Origin: Clostridiaceae bacterium | Lineage (GTDB): Bacteria; Bacillota; Clostridia; Oscillospirales; Acutalibacteraceae | Direction: 5' to 3' | Length of the DNA stretch: 16,001 nt | Assembly (NCBI GenBank): GCA_016297645.1 | Contig: JAEDGF010000041.1 | Span: 1-16,001, forward strand | Shown: positions 15,468 to 16,001 of the stretch, piece after piece | Numbering within the stretch: position 1 is the first letter of the stretch | How the letters are laid out: every line of letters starts with the position of its first letter | Position numbers and translations under genes: made by a program | Notes under the pieces: generated by a model | Told to the model about the DNA's origin: nothing | What the model saw: only the letters and a program-made list of their open reading frames with translations | The model's database searches: none

Positions 15468-15803
15468 ATGGATAAAAATAAGGTTGAGGTCAATATAAGA
15501 AAACAGCCCTACACCATAATTTCCGACGAGGCGCCCGAGGTAATAATCGCCCTCGCAAACGACCTTAATACAACGCTTGACGAAATTATGAGTTCCGGCA
15601 GGGTTTCGCTCACCCAGGGGCTTATCCTCGCCGCGTTCGGTTACGCCGATACGGCAAAGGAACAGACGGCACTGGCGCAGAAGCTCAAAGCCGAAATAGG
15701 CGAGTATCTTGCGGACGCAGAGAGCGCCATGACCGAACGCGACCGACTCAAACGCGAAAACGAAAGGCTCAAAGAGAAAATCAAGAACCTGAAAGGTCAG
15801 TAA
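15468..15803 (+). CDS. zapA: ZapA-like cell division protein
   Basis: Small cytosolic protein (111 residues) that crosslinks FtsZ protofilaments at the division site. The globular head occupies about residues 1-55, beginning NKVEVNIRKQPYTIISDEAP, followed by a helical region and a charged coiled coil (about 88-110, RLKRENERLKEKIKNLKG), the standard ZapA layout for dimer/tetramer formation. AAAGGAG precedes the ATG with normal spacing. It lies 37 bp downstream of typA and before a hairpin terminator, so it is the last gene of that operon. In many Clostridia zapA is near mutS2 or pheT; here mutS2 is on the other strand about 5.5 kb away. Short, rapidly evolving family, so the name rests on layout and motif pattern. 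Confidence 0.85.
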   Translation: MDKNKVEVNIRKQPYTIISDEAPEVIIALANDLNTTLDEIMSSGRVSLTQGLILAAFGYADTAKEQTALAQKLKAEIGEYLADAESAMTERDRLKRENERLKEKIKNLKGQ

Positions 15804-15928
15804 GCTCCGCAAAGGGCAAAAGGCGAACGCCTTGTAATGCCGAAATATTTGTTGCGAAAAAATGTTTGCCGCGCGTAAATATTCACAGCACACAGATATT
15901 TGCAATGTAAAAATTCCATAACGCAAAG

Positions 15929-15968
15929 ACGGCGCAGTAAGCGAAGAACTTACCGCGCCGTTATTTTT
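15929..15968 (+). terminator. Rho-independent terminator of typA-zapA
   Basis: ACGGCGCAGTAAG, loop, CTTACCGCGCCGT (one A-C mismatch) followed by TATTTTT. The 125 bases between the zapA stop and this hairpin show no gene. Confidence 0.85.
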
Positions 15969-16001
15969 ATATGAAACCCGACCGTTCGATACCGTAAAAA
16001 G

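Noticed and set aside
1..16001. CRISPR array, tRNA, rRNA, transposase or integrase
   Set aside because: None seen: no regularly spaced repeats beyond the single 35-bp pair, no cloverleaf-like sequence with a TTCGANNC arm that I could support, and no recombinase motif in any frame.

Overview
The window looks like a chromosome segment from a Gram-positive, probably uncultured gut bacterium of the Clostridia (Oscillospiraceae/Ruminococcaceae type). Support: strong GGAGG-type ribosome binding sites, MutS2 with a Smr tail, a ZapA-like protein, BipA/TypA with a TTG start, and a VirB4 ATPase of the kind carried by Clostridia conjugative elements. The taxonomic placement is inference.

The left third (1 to about 4375) is a patchwork of broken genes. 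It starts inside a conjugative-element VirB4 ATPase that has an in-frame TAG and is cut off just after Walker A/B (about 1155). A headless secreted-type protein fragment of unknown function follows (to about 1753). It runs tail-to-tail into a 3'-truncated NanQ/YhcH gene. Upstream of nanQ is an intact-looking ADP-ribosylglycohydrolase family gene with a clear promoter and a palindromic operator. Divergent from it are two consecutive truncated secreted-protein starts, the second running into a 3'-truncated cytidine deaminase gene. The stretch from about 1155 to 4375 is visibly more AT-rich than the rest. It reads as the remnant of a sugar-utilisation locus of different origin (or an assembly join) placed against the host backbone.

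The middle (4714 to 7540) holds a small plus-strand operon, a metallo-beta-lactamase-fold hydrolase followed by an amidohydrolase-2 TIM-barrel hydrolase, with its own promoter and strong terminator hairpins. After it come a frameshifted fragment of a GH123/DUF4091-type glycoside hydrolase, a terminator hairpin, and a 35-bp duplicate of the 3' end of mutS2.

The right half (7540 to 16001) is ordinary and well preserved. A minus-strand operon runs PHP-domain phosphoesterase, VTT-family membrane protein, galactokinase, mutS2 (gaps of 54 bp, a 14-bp overlap, and 6 bp). A divergent plus-strand operon is typA then zapA, ending in a hairpin terminator. The two operons share one intergenic region with back-to-back sigma-A promoters. 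I found no tRNA, rRNA, CRISPR array or transposase. The novelty is in the broken left part, the divergent operator region and the mutS2 tail duplication; I do not see a clear new multi-gene system.
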